Positions 63,800 to 64,000 of a stretch of DNA of 64,000 nt are shown piece after piece. This DNA comes from Ailurus styani (Eukaryota > Chordata > Mammalia > Carnivora > Ailuridae): positions 2,109,902 through 2,173,901 of the forward strand of contig LNAC01000232.1 in assembly GCA_002007465.1 (NCBI GenBank), given 5' to 3'. A program made the translations under genes and the position numbers. Numbering within the stretch: the first letter of the stretch is position 1; each line of letters begins with the position of its first letter. The notes under the pieces are model-generated. The model saw only the letters and a program-made list of their open reading frames with translations, did no database searches and had not been told where the DNA came from.

Positions 63800-64000
63800 G
63801 GGTGCCAGGGTGGCTCAGTGGGTTAAAGCCTCTGCTTTCGGCTCAGGTCATGATCTCAGCGTCCTGGGATCGAGGCCCGCATCACGCTCTCTGCTCAGCA
63901 GGGAGCCTGCTTCCTCCTCTCCCTGTCTCTCTGCCTGCCTCTCTGCCTACTTGTGATCTCTCTCTCTCTGTGTCAGATAAATAAACAAAATCTTAAAAAA
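63800..64000 (+). mobile_element. Carnivore tRNA-SINE (young type), at window end
   Basis: 'gggtgccagggtggctcagt' head, TC-rich body. The poly-A reaches the window edge. It lies upstream of exon A, antisense to the gene. Confidence 0.95.

Noticed and set aside
1..64000. CRISPR-like regularly spaced repeats or tRNA genes
   Set aside because: The repeated units are dispersed SINEs with poly-A tails and target duplications. Their tRNA-like heads do not form intact tRNA genes.

Overview
The window is 64 kb of vertebrate nuclear DNA from a caniform carnivore, most likely a mustelid (weasel, mink, ferret or marten type). The call rests on about 58 copies of a tRNA-derived carnivore SINE (head 'cgcctgggtggctcagt', B-box-like 'gggatcgaggccc', TC-rich body, tail 'aaataaataaaatctt' plus poly-A). 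About twenty copies carry the young-looking head variant 'gtgggttaaagcctctgc', which I associate with mustelids. There is no bacterial, phage or plasmid content, no CRISPR array and no operon.

One protein-coding gene is supported. Fourteen consecutive internal exons on the minus strand, between 63572 (5' side) and 2374 (3' side), join in one open frame of 1055 nt (about 351 codons). All have AG/GT splice borders and matching phases. I recognise the product as ARMH3 (C10orf76, armadillo-like helical domain protein 3), a Golgi-associated partner of PI4KB and GBF1. The window covers the middle and most of the C-terminal half. The promoter and first exons lie beyond 64000, and the last coding exon(s) and 3' UTR lie left of position 1.

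Layout, in direction of transcription: 63.6-58.0 kb holds five short exons (helical segment, then a Thr/Pro/Ser linker). 54.5-47.1 kb holds five exons of the helical C-terminal domain. 35.6 kb, 16.3 kb, 15.0 kb and 2.4 kb hold single exons separated by introns of up to about 19 kb. The introns are full of transposon debris: nested and tandem SINEs, several degraded L1 copies, a Tigger-type DNA transposon with intact terminal inverted repeats, two MLT1-type LTRs, MIR and L2 relics, and simple repeats.

Two retrocopies stand out. One is a decayed HSPE1 (10-kDa chaperonin) processed pseudogene at 16.6-17.1 kb. The other is a 40-nt 5' piece of 5S rRNA at 45850-45889 between perfect 13-bp direct repeats. 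Other points of interest are a target site present three times around two SINEs (31.55-31.98 kb), tandem consensus splice donors 20 nt apart at the 63.5 kb exon, two phase-symmetric exons, a 31-bp tandem duplication at 63.34 kb, and an unexplained intronic open frame at 56.6-56.85 kb. I found no convincing new biological system; this is an ordinary gene interior with interesting retrotransposition marks.
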